A stretch of DNA of 64,000 nt from JAJDXW01 sp965214795 (GTDB lineage Bacteria; Pseudomonadota; Gammaproteobacteria; HK1), in assembly GCA_965214795.1 (NCBI GenBank), contig OZ243976.1, forward strand, positions 5,146,001 to 5,210,000, written 5' to 3'. Shown here piece after piece: positions 1-8,667 of this stretch. The stretch's first letter is position 1; each line of letters opens with the position of its first letter. The notes beneath the pieces were generated by a model. That model had not been told where the DNA came from and did not search any database. It worked only from the letters and a program-made list of their open reading frames with translations. The translations under genes and the position numbers were made by a program.

Positions 1-433
1 TGCGCGCCCGCGTGGTGAGACCGAACCAGAGCCCCTCGGGATGGCGCAGGGTGGAAGGAACGTTCACCTCGAGCACCGGCGACGAGACCGGTTCGAGGAG
101 GCCCGCCTCGACGAGCCCGTCGAGACGGCCGATGTCGACGGTGAGGACCGCATCGGCCGGGTTGTTCTCCCCAGCGGCCTTGATCCGGTCGATCATGCCC
201 TTCTTCGCGAAGACGACGTTGACCTCGATCCCGGTCTCTTCGGTGAACTTCGCAAGGATGGGCTCGATGAGGAACGGCTGGCGGTAGGAGTAGAGGTTGA
301 CTTCCGCCATGGCGGCCGGGGCGGCGACGATTCCCGGCAGGACCACGGCGAAGAAAGCGGCCGGGAGCCGGCGTTTACCCCGGCTCGCAGACGCGCCGGA
401 GCGGGATACAAGTCGAGCGGCGATGCTTCTCAT
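1..433 (-). CDS. Ferric-iron ABC transporter substrate-binding protein, partial (runs off left edge)
   Basis: The first 144 codons of an FbpA/FutA/IdiA-type periplasmic protein that binds Fe(III) and delivers it to an inner-membrane ABC importer. The N-terminus has a basic stretch and a hydrophobic signal ending near PAAMA, followed by EVNLYSYRQPFL, which matches the VNLYSxR start of mature FutA/FbpA proteins. Further on, PADAVLTVDIGRL is the usual iron-binding-protein segment. The ATG at 433 is preceded by AGGAGG at good spacing, which decides the start. A Fur-like box lies about 45 bp upstream, so the gene probably has its own iron-regulated promoter. The family assignment is strong; the exact ligand is inferred from family and context. 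Confidence 0.88.
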   Translation of the reverse strand, partial: MRSIAARLVSRSGASASRGKRRLPAAFFAVVLPGIVAAPAAMAEVNLYSYRQPFLIEPILAKFTEETGIEVNVVFAKKGMIDRIKAAGENNPADAVLTVDIGRLDGLVEAGLLEPVSSPVLEVNVPSTLRHPEGLWFGLTTRAR

Positions 434-478
434 TTCGGACCTCCTCGAGGAGCTTGGTAGTTGGATGGAGTCGCTATT

Positions 479-497
479 GTAAATGATAACGATTCGT
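479..497. promoter_or_regulatory. Fur-like box upstream of the iron-binding protein gene
   Basis: The stretch around AAATGATAACGATT matches about 12 of 19 positions of the classical Fur consensus GATAATGATAATCATTATC. It stands out as AT-rich in a GC-rich region and lies just upstream of the minus-strand iron-binding protein gene. Function is inferred. Confidence 0.55.
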
Positions 498-630
498 AGT
501 TGCAATTTATTGACCGATCCAACCTGACGTCGCGGCAACCGGACAATCCACCGCCACAACGGGCGATCGACAGGCGATTCCCACGAACACCCGCCCCTCT
601 CTTCACCCACGGCGGGCGGCAGCGAATCCC

Positions 631-1971
631 TCAGCCTCCCCGCGGGGCCCATTCGATGGGTAACCGATCCCCGTCGAGCAACTCGCCCTCGCGCCCGTAC
701 GCCGCAACTCGCCGCAGCCCACCCACGAACGACGAGAGCCCCGCGCTTCGCAGCGGCACGAACGGCTTGGCGGCACGCTTGCAGAACCGTTTGGCACGAA
801 GGCAGGCGCCGTGGCTGACGCAGTCCACGGGACACAGCACGGCGTCGGCTTGGCCGAGGATGCGTCCGAGTCGCCCTGCGCTGTCATCGACCCCGCCGTC
901 GTGGTGGATGAGCTCGCCGTTCGATCGACGGATGAGGGCGCGGAAGTGTCCGATGAGACCCGCCCGGCCTCCAACGTAGGCGATTCGCCGTCCACCGAGA
1001 TCGAGCAGCGGAGGAGGCTCCCCCGCGGTGTCGTCGGCCTTCCGACCTCCGAGATCCAGCATGAGCTCGAGGGCTTCGCATTCCGCACCGAGCTCCGTGA
1101 CTTGCGAGTGCATGCGGTCGCGCGCCTCCCGGAGATCCGACGCCTCGCACTCGAGCTCGATCCGCCGTCGACCTTCGGTGCGAGCGGCCCGGCTCGCGGC
1201 CTCGAGCCGGGATTCGAGGAGGGCGATACGCGCCTGGTACTCCCGGTAGGCTTCTCCTTCGGTGAAGGCCCGCACCCGGGATTCGGCATCGGCGAGCCGC
1301 TTCTCGGCCGAGCGCGCGGCCTCGGTTGTGCATCTGAGCTCATCGGCGAGCCGGCGCGCTTCCGCGTCCTTCCTCGACAATTGCCGGCGCACGTCCGCCA
1401 GCCGCCCGGACAGTGCCTCGCGTTCCCTTTCCAGGAGATTCAACCGGCGGATGTCCGCCCGACTCGAGGCTCCGAGGAGGTGCGAGAGCATGTGCACCTC
1501 GCCGAACGCCTCGACCATGAGGACTTCGGAGGCCGCCGGATGGGTCATGACCGCCCAGTACGGACCGGACACCTCGCCCTTGGCCAGCGACGCCGCCCAG
1601 AACGCGTGGAGATCGGCTTCGGACCGCATCCGGCGGCAACGTTCGATCGCGCTCCGGTGCTTTCGGTCCAGCAGCTTGTGCATCGCCTTCGCCACCCGCC
1701 CGGGCTCCGAAGCAAGCTTCACGAACCAGCCGTGGACCTCATGCTCCGAAGCGGCGGGGTTCAGGCGAAGGCCGGCCTTCGCGGCGATCTTCCGCAGGTC
1801 GGCAAGGCTGAGGCAGGTGCCGCAGATCGAGCAGTGGTAGTCGGGACGGAGCTCCCATATCCGGCGACGGCTCGCCGGCACGCCGGCGGAGGGGGCGTTC
1901 AGGCCCGTCATCTCTCGGGGGAACCCCGCGAACGCCCCGCCTTCGGGGCTGCCCGAGTGGAGGTCACACAT
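631..1971 (-). CDS. DUF2325 domain protein with N-terminal Cys motif and central coiled coil
   Basis: About 446 residues. The N-terminal part carries HCSICGTCLSL, a possible metal-binding cysteine motif. The middle (roughly residues 170-320) is a long Arg/Glu/Ala-rich heptad region predicted to be coiled coil. The C-terminus is a DUF2325 domain: RIAYVGGRAGLIGHFR, then the conserved SHGACLRAKRFCKR and PFVPLRSAGLSSF segments. Biochemical function of the family is not known to me. The ATG at 1971 follows GGGGAA; an in-frame ATG at 2001 has no visible ribosome site. It follows the iron-uptake genes on the same strand, but about 200 bp of non-coding sequence separates them, so operon membership is uncertain. 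Confidence 0.8.
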   Translation of the reverse strand: MCDLHSGSPEGGAFAGFPREMTGLNAPSAGVPASRRRIWELRPDYHCSICGTCLSLADLRKIAAKAGLRLNPAASEHEVHGWFVKLASEPGRVAKAMHKLLDRKHRSAIERCRRMRSEADLHAFWAASLAKGEVSGPYWAVMTHPAASEVLMVEAFGEVHMLSHLLGASSRADIRRLNLLEREREALSGRLADVRRQLSRKDAEARRLADELRCTTEAARSAEKRLADAESRVRAFTEGEAYREYQARIALLESRLEAASRAARTEGRRRIELECEASDLREARDRMHSQVTELGAECEALELMLDLGGRKADDTAGEPPPLLDLGGRRIAYVGGRAGLIGHFRALIRRSNGELIHHDGGVDDSAGRLGRILGQADAVLCPVDCVSHGACLRAKRFCKRAAKPFVPLRSAGLSSFVGGLRRVAAYGREGELLDGDRLPIEWAPRGG

Positions 1972-2169
1972 GAGTTTCCCCGTCGGCTCGCCGCGGCCCA
2001 TGCCACGACCGAACGGAACGCCGGACGGCCGTCATGTCGGCGCTCGGGATCCGCGGCCCGTTCGCGATGGACCTTGCCCGGTACGAGCGTGCCGCCGTCA
2101 CGAGAAGCGCCATCAACTCCCTCGCGCCGATGTTTCTGCAAATGAACACGATGCCGCGCCCCCGTCCCG

Positions 2170-2370
2170 CTACGCCGTGGCTCTCGGCGGATCGGCAGGA
2201 ACGACGGCCGCAGTGAGGTGGTTGTCCCATTTCGCGCCCCGATCCTCGATGGCTCGAGCGACGGCACGGGCGAAGACCGGCCCCGTTTGGGCGGCCGCCC
2301 AATCCGGGCCGACCAGGAACAGAGCGGCCGCAACCACCGAGGCGGCATGCTTTCCAAGGCCCTTCCTCAC
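2170..2370 (-). CDS. Short exported protein translationally coupled to the di-haem oxidoreductase; possible truncated gene
   Basis: A 66-residue frame starting with GTG that overlaps the stop of the upstream oxidoreductase in a GTGA arrangement, typical of translational coupling. Residues 1-28 form a signal peptide (basic start, hydrophobic core, AAA-Q cleavage-like site), followed by TGPVFARAVARAIEDRG and an early stop. In related iron operons this position usually holds a second imelysin-like or DUF1513 protein of several hundred residues, so this may be the stump of a decayed gene. I do not recognise the mature sequence. Confidence 0.45.
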   Translation of the reverse strand: MRKGLGKHAASVVAAALFLVGPDWAAAQTGPVFARAVARAIEDRGAKWDNHLTAAVVPADPPRATA

Positions 2371-4103
2371 AGCGAATTCAGGAACCGGAGCAATGCTCGA
2401 CGCTCGGCCGGCCGCATGGCGACGACCGCATCGCGGGAGGCCTGCCCCTCTCCGCCGTGCCAGAGCACCGCTTCGAGCAGGCTGCGGGCGCGCCCGTCGT
2501 GGAGAAAGAACGTGTGTCCGCTCACCGTCCCGGTCAGTCCGATTCCCCAGAGGGGCGCAGTCCGCCATTCCCGGCCGGATGCATTGCCGACCGGCCGATC
2601 GTCGGCGAGACCCTCGCCCATGTCGTGGAGCAGCAGGTCGGTGAACGGCCAGATGAGCTGGAAGCGGTGCTCCGGTCGGGCCGCGTCGCGCCGGGTCACG
2701 AACTTGGGGGTGTGGCAGGAAGCGCAGCCGGCCGAGTGGAAGAGTGCCTTGCCGCGCAGCACCTCGGGGTCGCCGACCTCCCGGCGCGCGGGCACCGCGA
2801 GGTTCGACGAATAGAACGCGACGAGATCCAGGACCGGAGCGGGAGCCTCGGTGTCTCCCAGTTGGCGCTGCACTCCGGACGGCATCGAGCGGCAGGCGAC
2901 CTGTGCCTCGGTGCAATCCCCCCAAGGGTCGGGGGCATCCGGATTGGAGATCCCGATGTCGGCGCTGAACGCCCTGGCGGACTGCTCGCGCAGGGTGGCG
3001 GTCGACGCCTTCCATCCGAAGCGCCCGAGCCGGGGGCTCCCGGCGCCCGCATCGCGCCCGACGCTCGGCCGGCCGGAAACGCCGTCGCCATCGGCATCGT
3101 CCGGATCGGCGCCGGCGACGATGTCGGCGGGATGGACGGCCTCGAGCAGCCCGAGCCCGATCATGGGTGGCGCGACGCGCGGCGACAGCATCACGTCCGG
3201 TTCCATCGGGCCGTATCCGAGGTTGGAGATAGCGTAGGCGGGCCGGCGCAGGGATACCTTCTCTTCACCGTTCAACTCGACCGGAACCGTCTCGTACGCG
3301 ACGTTCATCTTCCCTTCGGCCGGAAGGCCGGGGACCGCGAAGTCCTGGAGCTGGCTTCCGTAGGTGGGCTCGGGATGGAACGCGAGGACCTTCGATTCAA
3401 GTCCGAGGCGCTCACCGGCCGAGCGGGGAGGGACGGAGAGGCGGAGCAGCATCGACGTCGCAAGGTCGTCCGGATCGCGCGGCGGGTGGCCGCGGCCGTC
3501 CTTGATGTGGCAGCGCTGGCAGGCACGCGCGTTGAAGAGCGGCCCCAGCCCGTCCGAGGCTCGGGTCGAGGCGGGCGCGGTGACCCACACCTTCCGGAAC
3601 AGGCCGTTGCCGAGCGCGAAGTCGCGCCGGCCTTCGAACGTGAGGTTTGCGGAGGGGTGAGAGAAGGCATTGGAGTTGACGAGCGCGAGGGAGGTCGCCG
3701 CACCGCCCGCCATCCGCTCGTAGGGCTCGGGACGCGAGAAGTCCGTCGCCGGGGCGGTGACCGCCCGCACGCGGCGAAGGTCCGCTCCCGAGAGGTCGTC
3801 CCGGGGCGCGCCGGAACCGTCCGCCGCTCCAGCGACGCCGGACACGCTGAAACCGGGACCGAGGACGGCCGCCACGAGGAAGGCGGACCGGACGAGGACC
3901 CGGCCAGGATGGATACCGGGGGGAGCCGCGAACGGAAGCCGCTGGCGCGTCCCGCCGCCTCCGCTCCGGGAGCAGCGGGAAACGCCGTCACGATGAGGAG
4001 AGACATCATCCGGAACGTTCGGCCGAATTCCCCGTCCGGGCGTCAAGCCGGGATAGCGCACGGGCAACTCTCCGTTTGTTTCCGCCACGCTACCCCCCTC
4101 CAT
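2367..4103 (-). CDS. Di-haem c-type oxidoreductase (DHOR family, imelysin-associated)
   Basis: A 578-residue reading frame with two c-haem sites, CQRCH (about residue 195) and CASCH (about 460), in the arrangement of the DHOR family of putative di-haem thiol oxidoreductases that accompany imelysins in iron-regulated operons. A hydrophobic export segment lies at about residues 70-95, so the mature protein should be periplasmic. It begins 6 bp after the imelysin stop. The first 70 residues before the signal are odd for the family: either the true start is a downstream GTG (4088, preceded by GGAGGGGG, or one near residue 70) or the leader is extended. The likely role is redox handling of iron or copper near the outer membrane, which is inferred. 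Confidence 0.85.
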   Translation of the reverse strand: MEGGSVAETNGELPVRYPGLTPGRGIRPNVPDDVSPHRDGVSRCSRSGGGGTRQRLPFAAPPGIHPGRVLVRSAFLVAAVLGPGFSVSGVAGAADGSGAPRDDLSGADLRRVRAVTAPATDFSRPEPYERMAGGAATSLALVNSNAFSHPSANLTFEGRRDFALGNGLFRKVWVTAPASTRASDGLGPLFNARACQRCHIKDGRGHPPRDPDDLATSMLLRLSVPPRSAGERLGLESKVLAFHPEPTYGSQLQDFAVPGLPAEGKMNVAYETVPVELNGEEKVSLRRPAYAISNLGYGPMEPDVMLSPRVAPPMIGLGLLEAVHPADIVAGADPDDADGDGVSGRPSVGRDAGAGSPRLGRFGWKASTATLREQSARAFSADIGISNPDAPDPWGDCTEAQVACRSMPSGVQRQLGDTEAPAPVLDLVAFYSSNLAVPARREVGDPEVLRGKALFHSAGCASCHTPKFVTRRDAARPEHRFQLIWPFTDLLLHDMGEGLADDRPVGNASGREWRTAPLWGIGLTGTVSGHTFFLHDGRARSLLEAVLWHGGEGQASRDAVVAMRPAERRALLRFLNSL

Positions 4104-4109
4104 CGCGGC

Positions 4110-5387
4110 CTACTGGAATACCGCGTTCGGGTCGTCGAGGCTGTCGGAGCCTTCGATCTCGATCGCCCCGAGGCCAAGCGCGGCGACCGCCCGCTCGATC
4201 GAACGGGTCTGATCGACCAGGGCGTCGATCGCGGCCTGGACCACCGCGTTGCCGCTGCCGTTGCCCTCCCCGATCATCTGGTCATACGCTTCGACGGACT
4301 CGGCCCGCGAGCGAAGGGCGGCCATCGCCGCGACGGTAGTGTCGAGCTTCCCGCGCAGCTCCTCGTCAAGATTCGGCTCCTCGGCGGCGACCAGGTCCGC
4401 GATGGACGGCCCAGTCACCGTCGAGCCGTCGACCCGGCGGTAATGCGCGGCATAGACGTTCCGGATCCCGATCTGGTCGTAGTAGTGCGAGTTGTGGGTG
4501 TTGTCGGAGAAGCAGTCGTGCTCCTCCTCCGGATCGTGCAACAGGAGCCCGAGCTTCATTCGTTCGCCGGCGAGCTCTCCGTAGGAAAGGGAGCCCATCC
4601 CGGTCAGGATCGCCGCGAGCCCGGCGTCCGGGTCCGCGAGGAGGGTTGCCCGCGCCTTGCCGCCCGAACCCCAGTTGTCGACCATCTCCTCGAGATCGGC
4701 GACCAGCAGGGTCGAAGCCGCCTTGAGGTACTCGGCCCGCCGCGCGCAGTCGCCCCCGGTGCAGCTCGCCGGGTCGAAGTCGGTGGCGGGGCGCATGCCG
4801 GCCCCGGCCCCGGTGCCGTGCAGGTCCTGCCCCCAGAGCAGGAACTCGATGGCGTGATAGCCGGTGGCGACGTTCGCCTCCACCCCCTCGGCCTCGTGAA
4901 GCACTTCGGCGAGCAGGGCGGGGGTGATCGCGGACGCATCGATCGTCCGGCCGTTCACGATCAGGGTCGGATTGGCGATCACGTTGACCGTGTAGAGCGC
5001 GTTCTCGTCCGAGTCCGCTCCGTAGGAGCCGTCCACGTAGTCGATGAGTCCTTCGTCCAGAGGCCAGGCATTCACCCTGCCCTCCCAATCGTCCACGATG
5101 GCGTTGCCGAAGCGGTAGACTTCGGTCTGCTGATAGGGCGCGCGGGCCGCGAGCCACGCCGCCCGGGCCGCCCCCAGGGTTGCCTCGCCCGGGGAGGCGA
5201 CGAGGCTGGCGACCGCCGCATCGAGGGCGCGCGCGGTGGTAAGGGAGTCCTCGTAGCCTGCAAGTGCGATATCCGCGTAGGTGGTGAGCACCGCCTCCGC
5301 CGAGGGGCGTTCCCCGGCTTCGACCACCCCGAGTCCGGCCCAGAGCACGAGACCCCCGGCGAGCGCATAGCCCTTTGATTTCTTCAT
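4110..5387 (-). CDS. Imelysin family protein (iron-regulated IrpA/ICMP type)
   Basis: 425 residues with an N-terminal signal peptide (MKKSKGYALAGGLVLW) and the two-repeat imelysin fold. The diagnostic GxHxxE motif is present as GYHAIE at about residue 176, inside HAIEFLLWGQD, which fits the M75 insulin-cleaving/imelysin family now viewed as iron-binding envelope proteins. The FSDNTHNSHYYDQIGI segment at about residue 310 is typical of the IrpA subgroup. It is the first gene of the minus-strand iron operon, and Fur-like boxes lie in its leader. Length is normal. Confidence 0.93.
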   Translation of the reverse strand: MKKSKGYALAGGLVLWAGLGVVEAGERPSAEAVLTTYADIALAGYEDSLTTARALDAAVASLVASPGEATLGAARAAWLAARAPYQQTEVYRFGNAIVDDWEGRVNAWPLDEGLIDYVDGSYGADSDENALYTVNVIANPTLIVNGRTIDASAITPALLAEVLHEAEGVEANVATGYHAIEFLLWGQDLHGTGAGAGMRPATDFDPASCTGGDCARRAEYLKAASTLLVADLEEMVDNWGSGGKARATLLADPDAGLAAILTGMGSLSYGELAGERMKLGLLLHDPEEEHDCFSDNTHNSHYYDQIGIRNVYAAHYRRVDGSTVTGPSIADLVAAEEPNLDEELRGKLDTTVAAMAALRSRAESVEAYDQMIGEGNGSGNAVVQAAIDALVDQTRSIERAVAALGLGAIEIEGSDSLDDPNAVFQ

Positions 5388-5616
5388 GGTTTTGTCACCT
5401 CCTGGTGCTATTGAGAGCGGTAATACGGATCAGGACGGATGGGTTCGCGGACCTCCCCGGGGAACGGGTCGCGGGGAGTGGGGTGCGGCGCGCGGGTTCG
5501 GGTGTGGATTCGGAGGGTGCCGCCCCGCCGGCGACGATGGACGGAGGCGCGCCCGGAACCGCTGGCGCGGTCGACCACGGACTACGAGAATCGGCGAGTC
5601 GATCGTTCGCAGGCAT

Positions 5617-5653
5617 GTTATCAATGACAATGAGAATGAGAATGATTGTTATT
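5617..5653. promoter_or_regulatory. Overlapping Fur-like boxes upstream of the imelysin operon
   Basis: The AT-rich tract contains GAGAATGAGAATGATTGTT (14 of 19 matches to the Fur consensus) overlapping ATGACAATGAGAATG, giving several phased NAT-type hexamers. It sits about 230 bp upstream of the imelysin start, so an iron-repressed promoter here is likely. Confidence 0.65.
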
Positions 5654-5814
5654 AAAAAAGTGCGGAGCAGTCTTGTCAATCACGGGTCCGGGACTGATTC
5701 GTCTATTCTGATTTTTCCAATTAATTCAAATAGTTGAATACACTGACGAGGTGGTGATCCGAAGTCGGCGGCGACCGGAAAACAAGGCGTCGGATCAAGA
5801 CGATACGCTCACTG

Positions 5815-5832
5815 GGTGATTTTTTCGGGTTA
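5815..5832. repeat. Solo terminal repeat of miniature element family A
   Basis: GGTGATTTTTTCGGGTTA is identical to the outward end of the family A elements, but no partner end is visible nearby. It is probably a relic or a one-ended deletion. The surrounding 5388-5944 interval has no gene. Confidence 0.6.
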
Positions 5833-5944
5833 AATTGACGCGGAACGGGCGAGCAAAGCCTGAGGCAGCGGCCCGCTCGCCCGACTGTCCGCAAGTGGAA
5901 CTTACGTCCCCGTACCGCGACCGAGGCGAAGGTGTTCAAACGAA

Positions 5945-7183
5945 GTGGGTCACGGCGTGGGCGGGCCTGAACCAGGCAGGGAAGACGGATCCTTCGAGCG
6001 GCGGGTTCTGATGTGGATGTGTGTCCTCGTCGGGGTCAACCAGCTCGGTTTCGGCGGCGTCGTGCCGGCGCTCCCCCTCTACGCGAAGTCGTTCGGCGTC
6101 TCCGCCTCGGCCATCGGCCTGGCGGTCGCCGTCTATGGATTGGCGCGATTCGTCGTCGCCATGCCGTCGGGTCAGCTCTGCGACCGGCTCGGCCGCCGAC
6201 CCACGCTGGCGATCGGCGGCGTCGTCTCGACTCTCGGCAATCTCTGGTGCGCGGAAGCCGGCAGCTTTCCGGAATTCATCATCGCCCGTTTCCTGGCCGG
6301 CGCCGGCGCCGGCCTCGTTCTGACCGCGGGCCAGGTCGTGCTGGCGGATATCACCCGGCCCGACCGCCGCGGCCGCATGATGGCGATCTATCACGGAGTG
6401 TTCATTTTCGCCGTCGGCATCGGACCGTTCCCGGGCGGTCTGCTGGCCGACTACCTGGGGCTCGCCGCTCCCTTCCTGGCTTACGGCGCGGCCGGCTTTC
6501 TCGTCAGCCTGCTGGCCTGGTTCGCGGTCGGAGAAACCCGCGGTTGGTCGCACGCCCGAGGCGGATACGGACGGAGCCGCGCGCCGACTCTCATCACCCA
6601 GATCCGGCTGCTCACCGTGCAGATCGGATTCGTCCTCGTCTGCCTCGTCGGATGGGTCAATGCGGTGGTCCGAACCGGAGGCCTGTTCAATATCATCCCG
6701 GTTCTTGGCAGCGTCCGGCTGGGCTTGTCGGTAGCCGAGATCGGTGGTGGACTTGCCCTCGGAAGCGTCATCGGGCTGTCGATCGCCTATCCGGCAGGGG
6801 CGCTGGCAGATCGTTTCGGGCGCAAGGCGGTGATCGTTCCCGCCACCATGCTCGCCGGTCTCTCGCTGCTGCTGTTCTGTTTCGCACCCTCCTATCCCTG
6901 GTTCACCGCCGCCTGCGTGCTATGGGGGGTCACCATGGCGGTCGGGGGGTCCGCACCGGTCGCCTACGCGGCGGATCTGGCGCCGCCGGGCATGAACGCG
7001 ACCGCGATGAGCACGTATCGCATGGTGTCCGATTTCGGCTACATCATCGGGCCGATCGTGCTCGGACTGATCGTGGACGGCTACGGCTCCATTACCGCCC
7101 TGATGACGGCCGCCGGCTTGACGATCCTGGTCGGGCTGGCGTTCCGCCTGTTCGCACCCGAGACCCATCGCAACCAAGGTTAG
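5945..7183 (+). CDS. MFS transporter (12-TM drug/metabolite:H+ antiporter type)
   Basis: 412 residues with about 12 hydrophobic segments. The A-like motif between TM2 and TM3 is CDRLGRRPTLAIGG, and a second copy in the C-terminal half reads ADRFGRKAVIV, which is the normal duplicated MFS layout. Substrate cannot be told from sequence. The GTG at 5945 has no strong ribosome site; an ATG at 6011, immediately before the first TM, is an alternative. The stop codon abuts the end of an insertion-sequence relic (7184), so the last residues may have been altered by the insertion. Confidence 0.85.
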   Translation: MGHGVGGPEPGREDGSFERRVLMWMCVLVGVNQLGFGGVVPALPLYAKSFGVSASAIGLAVAVYGLARFVVAMPSGQLCDRLGRRPTLAIGGVVSTLGNLWCAEAGSFPEFIIARFLAGAGAGLVLTAGQVVLADITRPDRRGRMMAIYHGVFIFAVGIGPFPGGLLADYLGLAAPFLAYGAAGFLVSLLAWFAVGETRGWSHARGGYGRSRAPTLITQIRLLTVQIGFVLVCLVGWVNAVVRTGGLFNIIPVLGSVRLGLSVAEIGGGLALGSVIGLSIAYPAGALADRFGRKAVIVPATMLAGLSLLLFCFAPSYPWFTAACVLWGVTMAVGGSAPVAYAADLAPPGMNATAMSTYRMVSDFGYIIGPIVLGLIVDGYGSITALMTAAGLTILVGLAFRLFAPETHRNQG

Positions 7184-7272
7184 CCCGACTTCGCCAACCC
7201 GGCACCTCGGGAGATGGTAACACATTGATTTTCCGTGATCGAACCCTCAAAGGTCGGCACTACACGGCGCGA
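7184..7272. repeat. Family B element end (IS1634-like 3' end), partial copy
   Basis: Begins CCCGACTTCGCCAAC and continues with a stretch around TTGATTTTCCGTGATC and AAAGGTCGGCA that is shared with the complete family B element at 38211-38573. Only this end is present. It starts directly after the MFS stop codon. Confidence 0.7.
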
Positions 7273-7320
7273 TACGACAACGCCCTGGCCGAGTCCGTCA
7301 TCGGGCTGCACCAAGCCGAG
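7270..7320 (+). pseudogene. IS3-family transposase fragment
   Basis: The frame reads RYDNALAESVIGLHQAE, closely resembling the YDNALAES block near the C-terminus of IS3-family OrfB integrases. Only about 17 codons are recognisable and no flanking transposase remains. It sits at the internal edge of the family B fragment, so two unrelated insertions are fused here. Confidence 0.6.
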
Positions 7321-7660
7321 CCGCATCTTCCGATCCCCATTCGGCGGCAGTCCTTGCCATCGTTGTCTCGAACTTCTTCATCGCATCCTGGAGTTCGGTC
7401 TCGATGCTCCCGAAATCGGATTGCAGGCGCTCTCTCTCGGCCAACCGTCTCGCGGTGTCGGCCCGTCGGGCGGTTTCTTCACGCGAGTGCGGTGATTTTT
7501 CCCCGTACAGCACGAGCCACCGTGTGCAAAGCTCCATGGTGTCGCGCAGTTTCTCGCGTGTCCTCTCCGGGGTCTCGACCTCGTCCCTGAAGTACAAGGC
7601 CAAGTGCGCGCGGCGGCTATTCCCATCGAGACCCCGGATGCGTTCGGCAAGCTCCGTCAC
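7298..7660 (-). CDS. Hypothetical protein, Arg/Glu-rich coiled coil; possibly truncated
   Basis: A 120-residue frame starting with GTG. The second half (about residues 55-105) is strongly charged and heptad-like, consistent with coiled coil. No family recognised. The open frame continues upstream of the GTG without a start codon until a stop near 7845, and another frame in 7790-7915 also looks protein-like, so this may be the 3' part of a frameshifted gene. Its last 23 bp overlap the IS3 fragment. Confidence 0.4.
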   Translation of the reverse strand: MTELAERIRGLDGNSRRAHLALYFRDEVETPERTREKLRDTMELCTRWLVLYGEKSPHSREETARRADTARRLAERERLQSDFGSIETELQDAMKKFETTMARTAAEWGSEDAARLGAAR

Positions 7661-7930
7661 CTCTTCCGGAGTGAATCTCCCTCCCTCGTAGCGAGCTTCC
7701 AGTTCGTTTCCAAGCGAACCGGCTTGCTCCGGGCGAGCCGCGGTCTCGCCCTGGCGTTCCGGCTCATCTCGGTTCCTTCGCGCAAGTTGGTGTACTCGCG
7801 CCGCGATTGCCCTGCATCTCGGGCGTCGCGGAGGCCGTCGTTAAGCCCTGCTTCTGCGAGGTGGCGACTTCCGGGCGATTCGGCAGATTCATCCTTCGTC
7901 TGAATCTTCCGTAAATTTTTGTTTCGCAGA

Positions 7931-8006
7931 TGGTGGGCCGTGTTGGAATCGAACCAACGACTACCTGATTAAAAGTCAGATGCTCTACCGACTGAGCTAA
8001 CGGCCC
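7931..8006 (-). tRNA. tRNA-Lys (anticodon TTT)
   Basis: The complement folds as a 76-nt cloverleaf: acceptor stem GGGCCGT pairing with ACGGCCC, D-loop with AGCTCAGTCGGTAGAGC, anticodon loop CTTTTAA, T-loop GGTTCGATTCC and an encoded CCA end. The anticodon TTT reads Lys codons. Confidence 0.97.
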
Positions 8007-8205
8007 GGTTCCTCGGACGCCGGCGCGGTATGAAGACAGACCCCCGAAGCTCCCCCGGGATCCTTGCCGCCGCAGTTTATCACGCCCCCGCGCGCCCCTT
8101 CAGGCACATCTCCGGATTGGAAAGGACTTACGCGGCGGCGGAGCCTCCGCGCCGCGTGGAGGCGGGCAGGGGGTGGGGAGGGGGCGGAGGCGGGGCCGCC
8201 GCCGT

Positions 8206-8589
8206 TCAGCCCGCGGCGGCTCCGGACGGGGCGGTGGAGGAGGACGAGCCCCCCGTGGACTTCGATTCGCCGCTTCCGCCGCCTTTCACGTCCTTTTTCT
8301 CCTTCGAGGCCTCCGTTCCGGCGGCGCTGTCCGACTTGCCGCCGCCGTCACTGCCGGACTGGTCGCCCCCGGCATCGGCGGCGTCGCCAGCCTTGCCGGA
8401 CTTGTTCTTGTCCCGGAAGTCGGTTACGTACCAGCCGGTGCCCTTGAGGTGGAACGCGGCGGCGGAGACGAGCTTGGTGACCGGGGCTTTCTCCTCGCAC
8501 AGGCACTCGGTGAGCGGGGGGTCGCTGAACTTCCGGATCGTCTCGAACACCTTGTCGCACCGTTGGCATTCATACTCGTAGATGGGCAT
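8206..8589 (-). CDS. FmdB family zinc-ribbon protein
   Basis: 127 residues. Residues 1-45 are the FmdB/CxxC regulatory domain: MPIYEYECQRCDKVFE with the first Cys pair, then CLCEE as the second. Residues 50-70 (FHLKGTGWYVTDFR) are the conserved tail of this family. The remaining half is Gly/Ser/Lys low-complexity. The ATG at 8589 follows AGAGGA. The role of the family is unclear; it has been discussed as a transcription-related or metal-sensing protein. Confidence 0.9.
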   Translation of the reverse strand: MPIYEYECQRCDKVFETIRKFSDPPLTECLCEEKAPVTKLVSAAAFHLKGTGWYVTDFRDKNKSGKAGDAADAGGDQSGSDGGGKSDSAAGTEASKEKKDVKGGGSGESKSTGGSSSSTAPSGAAAG

Positions 8590-8667
8590 CGGACATCCTC
8601 TGGCGTGCCGTGGCAGGGCGAAGATGGCGTCGCGTGCTCCGCTTTTCAAGGGGACTGCCACTTGGCC

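Noticed and set aside
2457..5378. A 970-codon plus-strand frame across the iron genes
   Set aside because: It mirrors the codon structure of the minus-strand imelysin and di-haem genes, which carry clear motifs.
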